A stretch of DNA of 47,259 nucleotides from an uncultured bacterium (GTDB taxonomy: Bacteria > Bacillota > Clostridia > Lachnospirales > Lachnospiraceae): assembly GCA_905215155.1 (NCBI GenBank), contig CAJMPJ010000027.1, forward strand, positions 1 through 47,259, given 5' to 3'. Positions 33,773-42,181 of this stretch are shown one piece after another. Position 1 is the first letter of the stretch. Each line of letters opens with the position of its first letter. Both the position numbers and the translations under genes were made by a program. The notes under the pieces were generated by a model. It searched no databases. It had not been told where the DNA came from and saw only the letters and a program-made list of their open reading frames with translations.

Positions 33773-34696
33773 TTGATGATGAAAAAAATGATCATGGCAT
33801 GTATTCTTGCGCTGTTGTTTCCATATATTATTACTCTGGCCTGGACCGGGAAAATCGAGGAAAAAAAAGATCTCCCAATCCAATCCAGCGGAAAAACCAT
33901 TATTCTTGACCGGAAAGGCACACAGTCTTCCATGGATGTGGAAGAATATTTACCGGGTGTGGTGGCAAAACAGATTCCTGCCGATTATGGAAAGGAAGCG
34001 TTAAGGGCCCAGGCGATCATAGCCCGGACATATATTTATGGTAAAATGAACGGCCAGAACGAAATTAAGGAATCAGAGCTTCATATGGAATATCTGGAAC
34101 AAAAGCAGATGGAAAAGCTATGGGGAAGTGAATCCTTTGTGGCAAGCTACCAGGCAATCGAGGAAGCGGTGCGTTCGACGGCTAAAATGGTCATAACCTA
34201 TGATGACGCACTGATTGACCCTCTCTTTCACCGGGCCAGTACCGGAAAGACCAGAGCCGGAGATGAAAACCATCCCTACCTGCAGCCGGCGGAGTGCAAA
34301 CGGGATATGGAAGCAGAAGGGTTCCTTTCGGCAGTGGAATTGAGCAAAGAGGATTTTGCGGGTAAAATCAATCAAATAGCAGGAGATACACCGGTAAAGG
34401 CAGATCAGATACCAGGAAGCATACAGATCATCAGCCGTGACGAGGGAGGTTATGTGAACCAGATTCAAATCGGCACCAAAACCTACTCAGGAGAAGAGAT
34501 TCAGTATGCACTGGGCCTTCCTTCCTGTGCCTATTCTTTTGAAGATTATGATGGGGGCGTACGCATTGTCTGTCAGGGAATCGGACACGGGTATGGGTTC
34601 AGTCAGTTCGGGGCCAAATGCAAAGCAGAGGATGGATGGACGGCAGAAAAAATTCTCCCTTATTTTTATAAAAATATTGTTATAAGTTCTGTATAA
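33773..34696 (+). CDS. spoIID: Stage II sporulation protein D (SpoIID)
   Basis: A 307-residue protein with an N-terminal membrane anchor (about 5-23) and a SpoIID/LytB domain. Key stretches are MDVEEYLPGVVAKQIPADYG, ALRAQAIIARTY and GIGHGYGFSQFGA. It is a lytic transglycosylase that thins septal peptidoglycan during engulfment, acting from the mother cell. GGTGG/GTGAAAG precedes the start, and a second ATG at 33776 is equally possible. A spoIIQ-like gene follows, the usual Clostridia order. Confidence 0.92.
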   Translation: MMMKKMIMACILALLFPYIITLAWTGKIEEKKDLPIQSSGKTIILDRKGTQSSMDVEEYLPGVVAKQIPADYGKEALRAQAIIARTYIYGKMNGQNEIKESELHMEYLEQKQMEKLWGSESFVASYQAIEEAVRSTAKMVITYDDALIDPLFHRASTGKTRAGDENHPYLQPAECKRDMEAEGFLSAVELSKEDFAGKINQIAGDTPVKADQIPGSIQIISRDEGGYVNQIQIGTKTYSGEEIQYALGLPSCAYSFEDYDGGVRIVCQGIGHGYGFSQFGAKCKAEDGWTAEKILPYFYKNIVISSV

Positions 34697-34736
34697 CTCT
34701 TTCACTCTTGGTAAGAATATTACCGAGGTGATAAAC

Positions 34737-35498
34737 GTGAAAGAGAGAATCGGTCAAATGTTCAAGGATAAAGTATTCCTTGTCCTGTTAGTTCTAGGCC
34801 TGCTGACTATAGTAGCTGCAGCAGGAGTTATTACTGTTCAAAGAGGAAATGGTGGAGGAGAAAGTCCTTATCTTAAAGTGCCGGACCAGAGCAACATGAT
34901 TGTTCAGGAGTCGATTCCCCAGGAGACACAAGTAGCAGTTGCAGGAGACTCAAACGCAACAAAAAGCAAAGAAGAGGATATGCAGGCAGTTGATTCAGGA
35001 AATGCCACTGCCAAACAGGAAACACAGGCTCCGGCAGTAAAAGCCGGAACAGACAAAGATGCTGCCAAGTCTCTGGTACTTAATTTTAATGACGCGACCA
35101 GAATGACATGGCCGGTAAAGGGAAATGTCCTTTTGGACTACAGCATGGATTCAACCATCTATTTCCCAACTCTGGATCAGTATAAGTGCAATCCAGGAGT
35201 AGTGATTCAAGGGGATGTAAGCACACCCGTTGTAGCACCTGCCAATGCAAGAGTGAAGGAAATCGGAACCAATGAAGAAATTGGCAACTACGTTGTCTTG
35301 GATATGGGCAACGAATATACCGCAGTCTGCGGCCAGTTAAAAGAGCTGCAGATCACGAAAAATGAATATGTGAAAGAGGGACAGGTTTTAGGCTATGTAG
35401 CCGAACCTACCAAGTATTATTCCGTAGAAGGAGCCAACGTATTCTTTGAACTCACCCATAAGGACAAAGCGGTTGATCCTTTAAATCAGATGAAATAA
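34737..35498 (+). CDS. SpoIIQ-like degenerate M23 (LytM) membrane protein
   Basis: A 253-residue protein from GTG 34737, 6 nt after GAGGTG; a GTG at 34728 lies inside that ribosome site. It has one membrane helix (about 13-33), an acidic Ser/Thr linker and a C-terminal LytM fold. The zinc ligands of active M23 peptidases are missing: HxxxD is NPGVVIQ and the YGHL His is Gln (CGQL). It should therefore be a structural partner rather than an enzyme, as for inactive SpoIIQ proteins, which bridge forespore and mother cell with SpoIIIAH. It lies next to spoIID, which supports this. Confidence 0.78.
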   Translation: MKERIGQMFKDKVFLVLLVLGLLTIVAAAGVITVQRGNGGGESPYLKVPDQSNMIVQESIPQETQVAVAGDSNATKSKEEDMQAVDSGNATAKQETQAPAVKAGTDKDAAKSLVLNFNDATRMTWPVKGNVLLDYSMDSTIYFPTLDQYKCNPGVVIQGDVSTPVVAPANARVKEIGTNEEIGNYVVLDMGNEYTAVCGQLKELQITKNEYVKEGQVLGYVAEPTKYYSVEGANVFFELTHKDKAVDPLNQMK

Positions 35499-35606
35499 GT
35501 ACAAAAAGATCAATGGAAAAAAGTTATAAAAAAATAATAAATTGTTCATACGCGATTAAGAGTCGTCTGCTATACTGAAACGGACAAATAAACGGGGAGT
35601 GTGGCT

Positions 35607-36056
35607 ATGAACATATTATTTTTTTTAACACCAAAGAACGAAGTGGCTTATATTTACGAGGATGATTCTCTGCGTCAGGCGTTGGAGAAGATGGAGTATC
35701 ATAAGTACTCAGCCATACCCGTGATTAACAAGACGGGGAAATACGTTGGAACCATAACCGAAGGGGACATGCTTTGGGGGATCAAGAATAAATTTAATTT
35801 AAGCCTTAAAGAATCGGAATCTGTGACGGTGGCAGAGATTGACAGGAGATCAGATAACCGTCCGGTGTATGCGGATTCCGATATGGAAGGATTGATCGAT
35901 AAAGCCCTGAATCAAAATTTTGTTCCTGTAGTGGATGACCAGAAGAACTTTATTGGGATTATTACCCGCAAGGATATCATTCGGTATTTCTACGAGAAGT
36001 CTCAGGAAGTACAAAAACCGGTTGTCAAAAGCCAGATGGTTTTAAGAACTGAATAA
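35607..36056 (+). CDS. CBS-domain pair protein
   Basis: A 149-residue protein made of two CBS motifs (about 10-60 and 80-135) with typical HKYSAIPVINKTGKYVGTITEGD and NFVPVVDDQKNFIGIITRKD blocks. CBS pairs sense adenosyl nucleotides. There is no attached enzyme or membrane domain. ATG 35607 follows GGGGAG by 8 nt. The regulatory partner is unknown. A terminator follows. Confidence 0.88.
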   Translation: MNILFFLTPKNEVAYIYEDDSLRQALEKMEYHKYSAIPVINKTGKYVGTITEGDMLWGIKNKFNLSLKESESVTVAEIDRRSDNRPVYADSDMEGLIDKALNQNFVPVVDDQKNFIGIITRKDIIRYFYEKSQEVQKPVVKSQMVLRTE

Positions 36057-36061
36057 TGATT

Positions 36062-36106
36062 AAAAAAGCGTTTTCCTTTGAATGACAGCAGGAAGCGCTT
36101 TTTTTA
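36062..36106 (+). terminator. Terminator after the CBS gene
   Basis: AAAAAAGCGTTTTCCT pairs with AGGAAGCGCTTTTTT with one bulge; T-run follows. Confidence 0.8.
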
Positions 36107-36208
36107 TGTCTGGAAACAGCAAGAAATAATTGGCAGAAAAATCACAGGCATTATTCTAAAATTTGGGAGAATAATAAGGGTATGGAAAGAAAGCACGAGG
36201 TGAGAACA

Positions 36209-37543
36209 ATGAGATCAATTTGGACGGAAACGGCACAGATACCCAGAAGAAATCCGCTTACCGGGAACAAGCGGACGGAAGTGGTCGTGATAGGCGGCGG
36301 AATGGCAGGCATCCTGACCGCATTTTATTTGCAAAGGCATGGAATCCATGTGGTAGTTTTGGAAGCAAACCGGATCGGAAGCGGTCAGACCGGATATACA
36401 ACTGCAAAAATTACATCCCAGCACAATCTGATTTACAGCAAATTGGAAAAAACGGTCGGAAAAGAAGCAGCCAGGCTTTATGGAAAGGCCAATCAGCTGG
36501 CAGTAGAGGAGTACGGAAAGCTGATCAAAAGATATTCCATTCAGTGCCATTATGAACAAAAGGATGCATACCTTTATTCCGTTCAGGAATCGGAAAAGCT
36601 GTTAAAAGAGGCGGAGTCTGCAAAAAGGCTTGGGCTTCCGGCTTCCTTTGTCCGGGAAACAAAGCTTCCGTTTCAGGTGCATGGTGCGGTACGGTTTACC
36701 GGACAGGCCCAGTTTAATCCTCTGGAATTTCTGCGGGACATATCTGCCGGACTCACTGTTTACGAACGGACCAGAGTCGTAAAGGTTCAGGGGCATGAAG
36801 TGGTAACCGACAAAGGCGTGATTAAGGCGGATAAAGTGGTCTTTGCTTCTCACTATCCGTTTGTCAATGTACCTGGCTTCTATTTCGCAAAAATGTATCA
36901 GGAAAAAAGCTATGTACTGGAGCTGGAACCGGTGGAGGCTCTGGATGGAATGTATCTGGGAGTGGATAAAAAGGCATATTCCTTCCGCAATTACGGCGAC
37001 AGGCTTCTATTGGGCTATGGCAGCCACAGAACGGGAAAAGCACCTGCTGAAAATCCTTTTTCTACAATGAAACAGGTGGCAGAGCATTTATTTCCCCAGG
37101 CGGAAGAACGGGGAAGATGGACGGCCCAGGACTGCATAACTCTGGATGGGATTCCCTATATCGGGACCTACTCCTTTTTTCGCCCTGACTGGTATGTTGC
37201 TACCGGATTTGGCAAGTGGGGAATGAGTTCTTCCATGGCAGCAGCAAAGATTTTAAGCATGCAGATTACAGGGAAGAGGACGCCTTATGATGCTGTATTT
37301 TCTCCACAGAGGCATCATCTGAAAGCATCGGCATTGAAATTTGCAGGTCATGGACTGGAATCAGTCAAAGGATTGGCTGGGGGAACCATGCCTGGGGCAA
37401 TCAATTGCCCTCATTTGGGATGCCGTATGGTTTGGAACCGGTATGACAAGCGGTGGGAATGCCCCTGTCATGGTTCCGGCTTTGAAATTAATGGAAAAAT
37501 ATGTGCTGGCCCTGCACAACAGAGTATTCCCTTCATAGATTGA
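36209..37543 (+). CDS. FAD-dependent oxidoreductase with C-terminal Rieske [2Fe-2S] domain
   Basis: A 444-residue fusion. The N-terminal DAO/glycine-oxidase-like domain has the dinucleotide motif VVVIGGGMAG (about 25-34). The C-terminal Rieske domain has ligands Cys400, His402, Cys418 and His421 (CPHLGC ... CPCHGSGF). ATG 36209 is preceded by GAGGTG. Such fusions are widespread but their substrate is unknown; the flavin presumably exchanges electrons with the Rieske cluster. It sits immediately before the cotJ spore-coat operon, so a sporulation-time role is possible. Confidence 0.88.
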   Translation: MRSIWTETAQIPRRNPLTGNKRTEVVVIGGGMAGILTAFYLQRHGIHVVVLEANRIGSGQTGYTTAKITSQHNLIYSKLEKTVGKEAARLYGKANQLAVEEYGKLIKRYSIQCHYEQKDAYLYSVQESEKLLKEAESAKRLGLPASFVRETKLPFQVHGAVRFTGQAQFNPLEFLRDISAGLTVYERTRVVKVQGHEVVTDKGVIKADKVVFASHYPFVNVPGFYFAKMYQEKSYVLELEPVEALDGMYLGVDKKAYSFRNYGDRLLLGYGSHRTGKAPAENPFSTMKQVAEHLFPQAEERGRWTAQDCITLDGIPYIGTYSFFRPDWYVATGFGKWGMSSSMAAAKILSMQITGKRTPYDAVFSPQRHHLKASALKFAGHGLESVKGLAGGTMPGAINCPHLGCRMVWNRYDKRWECPCHGSGFEINGKICAGPAQQSIPFID

Positions 37544-37583
37544 TATTAGAAACTTTTCAGTAGTGAAAGGAGTCATACATCCT

Positions 37584-38573
37584 ATGGATCGTTATGCGAA
37601 ACAAGGGTATCCCGGTGGGTATCACCGCACCGGTACATCCCCATGGGAGCCTGTCATGGGGCTTGATATGTCAATGAGCCCGGGAACGGTCATTCGTCCT
37701 GACATGCCGCTTGGTTCGGGTCCGGCTAAATCTGCCGAGCCAGTACCTTCTTCTATCCCAATGAGCCGCCAGGAAATGCCAGCAGGCCCATGTCCCTGGT
37801 ATCCGGTCAAAAGACCTGTGTGTCCGGAGACCGACAGTGCCTCGGATGTTCCACCAATGCCGATGAAATGTCCGGAAAAACCGTCCTGTGTAAAGCCGGT
37901 GAAATGCCCGGAAAAACCGTCCTGTGTAAAGCCGGTGAAATGTCCGGAAAAACCGTCCTGTGAAAGACCAATGAAAAGCCCGAAGATGCCGTCTTATGTA
38001 ATGCCGATGAAATGTCCGGAAAAACCAGCATATGAAAAACCATCGTGTGAGAAACCGGCATGGGAAAAACCATCGTGCGAGAAACCAGCATGGGAAAAAC
38101 CAGCTTGCGAGAAACCAGCATGGGAAAAACCATCGTGCGAGAAACCGGCGTGGGAAAAACCAGCTTGCGAGAAACCGGCATGGGAAAAACCATCGTGTGA
38201 GAAACCGGCATGGGAAAAACCATCGTGTGAGAAACCAGCGTGGGAAAAGCGGTCATGTAAAAAACCAGAATGGGAAAAACCGGCGTGTGAGAAACCGGCA
38301 TGGGAAAAACCGGCATGTGAGAAGCCGGCATATGAAAAGCCGTCCTGTACAAAGCCTGTGAAATGTCCGGAAATGCCTTGCACTAAAGCTCCTGGCGTAT
38401 CTCCGGTTCCGGCAAAAACAGCAGGTGAATGCATCGACAAGTATCCCATTGCAATGGCTTATGTGCCATGGCAGTGCTGGCAGGAGGTTTACTCCGTTGA
38501 TGTGGCATTAAGCATGGGAACCATTTTCCCGGATTTATTTAAGCCATTTACGATGGGAGGGTGCCGGTCATGA
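37584..38573 (+). CDS. cotJA: CotJA spore-coat protein fused to Cys/Pro/Lys/Glu repeats
   Basis: A 329-residue protein. The C-terminal about 45 residues (YPIAMAYVPWQCWQEVY and on to GTIFPDLFKPF) are the CotJA domain, normally a protein of under 100 residues. Before it lie about 170 residues of tandem repeats: about five 12-residue units of KCPEKPSCVKPV type, then about ten 10-residue units of CEKPAWEKPS type. The N-terminus is Pro/Gly/Met-rich. Regularly spaced Cys suggest disulfide or other cross-links in the coat. AAAGGAG precedes ATG 37584. Its stop overlaps the cotJB start (ATGA). Confidence 0.85.
   Translation: MDRYAKQGYPGGYHRTGTSPWEPVMGLDMSMSPGTVIRPDMPLGSGPAKSAEPVPSSIPMSRQEMPAGPCPWYPVKRPVCPETDSASDVPPMPMKCPEKPSCVKPVKCPEKPSCVKPVKCPEKPSCERPMKSPKMPSYVMPMKCPEKPAYEKPSCEKPAWEKPSCEKPAWEKPACEKPAWEKPSCEKPAWEKPACEKPAWEKPSCEKPAWEKPSCEKPAWEKRSCKKPEWEKPACEKPAWEKPACEKPAYEKPSCTKPVKCPEMPCTKAPGVSPVPAKTAGECIDKYPIAMAYVPWQCWQEVYSVDVALSMGTIFPDLFKPFTMGGCRS
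37862..38020 (+). repeat. 36-bp tandem repeats in cotJA
   Basis: About four to five copies of a 36-bp unit of the type AAATGYCCGGAAAAACCGTC plus its remainder, encoding KCPEKPSCVKPV-like units. Later copies are degenerate. Confidence 0.75.
38030..38350 (+). repeat. 30-bp tandem repeats in cotJA
   Basis: About ten copies of a 30-bp unit (key block GAGAAACCRGCATGGGAAAA) encoding CEKPAWEKPS-like decapeptides. They are nearly identical in the middle and degenerate at the ends, so recent expansion by slippage is likely. Confidence 0.9.
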
Positions 38574-38839
38574 GTTGTAATTGTAATGTTGATTGTAATA
38601 TGTTGCTAACGCAGGTTTATAATGCCAGCTTTGCAATGGATGATGTGGTTTTATATCTTGATACCCATCCGGATGACAAAGATGCTTTAAATTATTATCA
38701 TTATGTAACAGATTTAAGGGAGCAGGCACTGCAGGCGTATGAGGAACAATGCGGTCCTCTGTTAGCGGAAGGCGTCAAGGATGACAACTATTGGACCTGG
38801 ATTCAGGATCCCTGGCCCTGGGAAGGAGTGTGCGGCTGA
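38570..38839 (+). CDS. cotJB: CotJB spore-coat protein
   Basis: An 89-residue protein. The family block is FAMDDVVLYLDTHPDDKDALNYY followed by PWPWEGVCG, here cited by YLDTHPDD and PWPWEG. The N-terminus is Cys-rich (MSCNCNVDCN), unlike most CotJB proteins. ATG 38570 lies 8 nt after GGGAGGG and overlaps the cotJA stop. Its own stop overlaps the cotJC start (TGATG), so the three genes are translationally coupled. It is an inner-coat component. Confidence 0.9.
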   Translation: MSCNCNVDCNMLLTQVYNASFAMDDVVLYLDTHPDDKDALNYYHYVTDLREQALQAYEEQCGPLLAEGVKDDNYWTWIQDPWPWEGVCG

Positions 38840-38930
38840 TGTGGAGATATGAAAAAAGATTACAGTACCCCGTAAATATTACCACTCCGAACCCTAAGAT
38901 TGCTACATTTATTATGAGTCAGTACGGTGG
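38839..38930 (+). pseudogene. cotJC: cotJC 5' segment (codons 1-30), interrupted
   Basis: ATG 38839 begins a typical CotJC (manganese-catalase family) N-terminus: MWRYEKRLQYPVNI, then PNPKIATFIMSQYGG. CotJC-like sequence stops at the GGTGG core (38926-38930). The open frame then reads only PFCNNR and a stop. The normal continuation PDGEMGASMRYLSQRY is found at 42421 onward, in the same frame. This is therefore a split rather than a simply truncated gene. CotJC would be a mother-cell spore-coat Mn catalase whose first metal Glu lies after the break. Confidence 0.9.
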
Positions 38931-38960
38931 ACCGTTTTGCAATAACAGATAAACATACGA

Positions 38961-38996
38961 AGGGGGATATGCTCTTTCGTTTCTATGTATCCCCCT
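38961..38996. other. Hairpin just inside the left end of element 1
   Basis: AGGGGGAT (38961-38968) and ATCCCCCT (38989-38996) form a perfect 8-bp stem between the left core and the recombinase 3' end. It may act as the recombinase terminator, although T-runs are weak. Confidence 0.5.
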
Positions 38997-39025
38997 GATT
39001 ATAATCAAATTGTTATGAATTCATT

Positions 39026-40483
39026 TTAAGAAGCGATATAGTAGAAGAATTTAAGTTTATTTTCTTCTTTGTCGTAAACAATTTTTTTAATTACACTTCG
39101 CAATGCCTTTCCTTTTGTTGCATTATCTGCAGCCGGATCGGAAAGAAGATCATAGGCATTCTGCAGCCTGGAGGCAAGCTGTAATTCTTTGGCTGTTTTT
39201 TCCATGGCCTGTATGCTTTTTAACTCTTCAAGCCTCATTTTCAAATCATATTTTTCCTTTTCCAGGCGTTCTTTGTGATTTTTATATTCGTCCAGAGAAT
39301 CAACCCCTTTTTCATATGCATCTCTGATTCGGAGCATTTTTAATGGAATTTTTGATAGTGCTGCTTTTATCAGTTCCATTTCACTGGTTTTATAGGAGCC
39401 GGAAGACCGTACATATTCGTACCGGTTTCCAGTAGTTATCAGAGCTTTTCTCAGTGATTCCAGAATCAGGGCCTCCGCTTTTTGTGCGGTGATGCTGCAG
39501 GATTCCTTATGAAGGCCTTTGGAATACCGCCAGCACTGGAAACAGCCGCCGCCAGAACCGTTTTTGGAGGCTTTATTAAATCCCAGACTTGCACCGCAAT
39601 AGCCGCACCTTAAAAGGCCGGATGCCCAGTGCTTGCAGTCTGATGCTTCCCGCCTGCTTTTGGGACGGTATTCCTGTTTCAGACGTATTTGGTTTTCCTT
39701 AAAAACTGAGGTAATGGAGCTTCTTACTTCGTGGGAACCCTGAAAAGAGATGTCTTTCCATGTAACGATGCCATTGTAAAAATTATTTTTTAAGATTCGC
39801 TCAACGGAACGCCGGTCAAACGGATTGCCTCTTTTGGTCAGATAGCCCCTTTGGTTTGCAGCTCTCGCAATGGCTGATAAATCCATTCCGTCATGATAGG
39901 CCTGATGGATGAATTCCACGATTTGATACTCCTCTTCATTAATGAGAAATGGTTTTCCGCCTCCGGCCGCCTGATAACCAAGGCAGGGCGAGGTCTGATA
40001 TCCTTCTCGCAATGCTTTTTCCGTCATTCCTCTGGTAACCTCGCCGGAGAGATTAAAGGAATAGTATTCGTCAAACCATTCAATGATGCTTTCGATTAAC
40101 CGGCCAAACATACCATCCATAATGGGTTCCGAAACGCTTTTTATTGTTACTCCGCATTTTTTTCTAAGTACACTTTTATAAAAGGTGCTTTCCTCCTGGT
40201 TTCTTGCAAAACGGGAGAACTTCCAGAGGTAAAGATACTGAAAGGGAGAGGGCTGGGACTTGGCGATGGAAATCATTTTCTGGAATTGTTTCCGGTTGTC
40301 GGCGCGCCGGCCGCTGACTCCTTTTTCTTCTATAAATATATATTTTTCCGGTATGAGGATTCCGTCGGCTTTTGCTGCTTTTTTTATCTCCCTCAGCTGG
40401 GCGGCGGGAGATAGTTCCGTCTGATCGTTTGTACTTACCCGAACATAGGCGGCACCGATTCCAGGCATTTCTTTTTCTTTCAA
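39026..40483 (-). CDS. Large serine recombinase 1 (cotJC element)
   Basis: A 485-residue large serine recombinase. The catalytic domain has Ser17 in AAYVRVSTNDQ and the Arg motif LYLWKFSRFARN. A recombinase domain follows (GMTEKALREGY..., about 150-260), then a zinc ribbon with RCGYCGASL and later Cys, and a C-terminal coiled coil (about 370-450). Its 3' end is about 95 bp from the left core, matching the usual link between such genes and their attachment site. The TTG start at 40483 follows AGAAGTGA; ATG 40468 is an alternative. It should excise the element, possibly only during sporulation. Confidence 0.92.
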   Translation of the reverse strand: MKEKEMPGIGAAYVRVSTNDQTELSPAAQLREIKKAAKADGILIPEKYIFIEEKGVSGRRADNRKQFQKMISIAKSQPSPFQYLYLWKFSRFARNQEESTFYKSVLRKKCGVTIKSVSEPIMDGMFGRLIESIIEWFDEYYSFNLSGEVTRGMTEKALREGYQTSPCLGYQAAGGGKPFLINEEEYQIVEFIHQAYHDGMDLSAIARAANQRGYLTKRGNPFDRRSVERILKNNFYNGIVTWKDISFQGSHEVRSSITSVFKENQIRLKQEYRPKSRREASDCKHWASGLLRCGYCGASLGFNKASKNGSGGGCFQCWRYSKGLHKESCSITAQKAEALILESLRKALITTGNRYEYVRSSGSYKTSEMELIKAALSKIPLKMLRIRDAYEKGVDSLDEYKNHKERLEKEKYDLKMRLEELKSIQAMEKTAKELQLASRLQNAYDLLSDPAADNATKGKALRSVIKKIVYDKEENKLKFFYYIAS

Positions 40484-40575
40484 ACATTATCACTTCTTTC
40501 CGGTTATGGCTTAGGAAAACAAGGAAACAAGTACAATCCGTGTCACATACATTTTACCAGGAAGGGGGGGAAAAT

Positions 40576-40764
40576 ATGTTAAAAAACCCGGAAATTGAAA
40601 ATTACATAGAATTAAACGGTGAAGAAATTCCCATAGATTCTCTGCCAGAAGAGAGACGAAAAGAGCTTGCAGGGATGCTTGAAGAAAAAATCATGGAATC
40701 CGCAGGATTAAAACGGATTTATGCATACAGAAAGCCTATAAAAGGGAGGAAGCCGGCGGGATAA
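40576..40764 (+). CDS. 62-residue hypothetical protein (candidate excision factor)
   Basis: A small charged protein (MLKNPEIENYIELNGEEIPI, ending in basic RKPIKGRKPAG) divergent from the recombinase gene. GAAGGGGGG lies upstream. No family was recognised. Small basic-ended proteins next to serine integrases are sometimes directionality factors, so that role is possible. A terminator overlaps its stop codon. Confidence 0.6.
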   Translation: MLKNPEIENYIELNGEEIPIDSLPEERRKELAGMLEEKIMESAGLKRIYAYRKPIKGRKPAG

Positions 40765-40781
40765 GGAACATCCTGCCGGCT
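40751..40781 (+). terminator. Terminator after the 62-residue gene
   Basis: AGCCGGCGGGAT (40751-40762) pairs with ATCCTGCCGGCT (40770-40781), 12 bp with one G-U. The T-run is weak. Confidence 0.6.
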
Positions 40782-40936
40782 GAGTATGAAAAAGTTTTTA
40801 TGAAAAAGGTTATCACCTTTTATGAGTTTTAATATACCAGAGGGATGTGTCTATATTTTGTTGAAAGTGTGAAAAAATTGTGAAAGGAAAACCTGCAAGT
40901 CAAGATACTTTGATTTTGAGAATAGGAGAAGGAGGA

Positions 40937-41344
40937 ATGGGTCAAAATGTAATGGAGAGAAACAAAAACATTACGGAACAAAAGGAGAAAGCATTGAAAA
41001 GAACAGTAGTTTTTGATTTTGACGGTGTGATTCATAGTTATGTGAGCCGTTTTACAAGTGCTGAAATCATTCCGGACGAACCGGTTGACGGAATCAAAGA
41101 GGCAATTGATGAAATCCGAAAGGCAGGATATGTAGTGGCAGTGGTATCCTCCAGAGCGGCAAGTGAAGAAGGAAAAGCTGCAATCCGGAAGTATTTGGAC
41201 AGATACGGAATTCGTGTGGACGACATCACCTGGAAAAAGCTTCCCGCAATCTGTTATATTGATGACCGCGCCATCTGCTTTCGCGGAGACACGTCTTCTT
41301 TATTGAGCCAGATCCGATCCTTTCGACCCTGGAATAAGAGGTAA
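40937..41344 (+). CDS. HAD-superfamily phosphatase-like protein
   Basis: About 135 residues. HAD motif I is FDFDGVIHSY, motif II is VVSSRAASEEGK with its Ser, and motif IV is YIDDRAICF. It is compact, without a large cap. Similar small HAD proteins are common in phages and mobile elements, where they act on nucleotides or nucleic-acid ends. ATG 40937 has AGGAG 8 nt upstream; TTG 40994, preceded by AAAGGAG, would give MKRTVVFDFDG and is an equally good start. It is element 1 cargo. Confidence 0.75.
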   Translation: MGQNVMERNKNITEQKEKALKRTVVFDFDGVIHSYVSRFTSAEIIPDEPVDGIKEAIDEIRKAGYVVAVVSSRAASEEGKAAIRKYLDRYGIRVDDITWKKLPAICYIDDRAICFRGDTSSLLSQIRSFRPWNKR

Positions 41345-41347
41345 AGC

Positions 41348-41378
41348 AATGCCCCGGTCGAGAAAAGCCAGGGCATTT
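41348..41378. terminator. Bidirectional terminator between HAD and DUF3298 genes
   Basis: AATGCCCCGG and CCAGGGCATT pair with one mismatch between convergent genes. T-runs are modest on both strands. Confidence 0.6.
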
Positions 41379-41383
41379 GGTGT

Positions 41384-42043
41384 TTATTCTATGGGAGAAC
41401 AGTTTTTAAATGGAAAGAAAAACTCTGGAATTCCGGTCGAAAACGGAGCAATGTCATACTGCTGGTAATAAATAACAATGCCGTCAGGGGTAACGTAAAA
41501 ACTTTCTATGCTAAAATTGCCCCGAACAAGGGAAGGAAAGTCTTCAAAATAAGTAGAGGGATTTGCTTTTTCCCTTCCCGTTATCTGCTTATTGATTTCC
41601 GAAATAATAAATTCTGTAAATGTTTTTGAGTTGGGAAAATAATCCGAAAGTTTTAATTGATTGCCGGTCTCAAAATCCCATGTCTGAGAATCCCTCACCG
41701 TATCTCCATGAGCTCCGCCCAGATAAGTGTATTGGTCTGTAAAGAGACTGGTTACACAATTCTCGTTGTATGTAATTGTATAAACGGATAGGAATTCATA
41801 GCTGTTAAAGGGGAACTGGTGATCCGATGCATACATTGCCTGTTCTACGGCTTGCTGATACAATACGTTCCGGCAATAGTCTTCTTTTTGTTTGGCCTGA
41901 TAGTTGTAGTAGTTATTTACATACGTTGCGGATGCCTGGCTGCAGGTGGTGGTAAAGTTGGGATAATGAATGGTATAGGTCAGAACGGGCACACCCTGAT
42001 GAAGCATGGTATCCGTAAGTATTCTATCAATGATATTCTGCAT
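41384..42043 (-). CDS. DUF4163/DUF3298 domain protein
   Basis: A 219-residue protein. The C-terminal half matches DUF3298 (FTDQYTYLGGAHG, FETGNQLKLSDYF, YVTPDGIVIYYQQYDIAPFSTG). The N-terminal half resembles DUF4163 (YTIHYPNF). These domains occur in PdaC and RsiV-type proteins, which bind cell-wall or lysozyme ligands. There is no signal peptide or membrane segment, so it may be cytoplasmic or spore-associated. Ribosome site is weak (GAGG). It is cargo of element 1. Confidence 0.75.
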   Translation of the reverse strand: MQNIIDRILTDTMLHQGVPVLTYTIHYPNFTTTCSQASATYVNNYYNYQAKQKEDYCRNVLYQQAVEQAMYASDHQFPFNSYEFLSVYTITYNENCVTSLFTDQYTYLGGAHGDTVRDSQTWDFETGNQLKLSDYFPNSKTFTEFIISEINKQITGREKANPSTYFEDFPSLVRGNFSIESFYVTPDGIVIYYQQYDIAPFSTGIPEFFFPFKNCSPIE

Positions 42044-42181
42044 AAGAGCCTCAAAAAAGGATCGTTTTTATAATATATGGATCAGCTTTTGCATTTATGT
42101 AAGTTTATAAAGAGCAAACGGAACCCATGGTTTTTACATATTTCCCCCGCATTGGGACAGACTAAATTTGAGGTGATAACA

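Noticed and set aside
38030..38350. Regular 30-bp repeats resembling a CRISPR array
   Set aside because: Units are directly adjacent without unique spacers and translate in frame into decapeptide repeats of cotJA.
37807..38449. Long open frames on the minus strand across cotJA repeats
   Set aside because: They are mirror images of the repeats, have no ribosome site and no domain, while the plus frame ends in a true CotJA domain.
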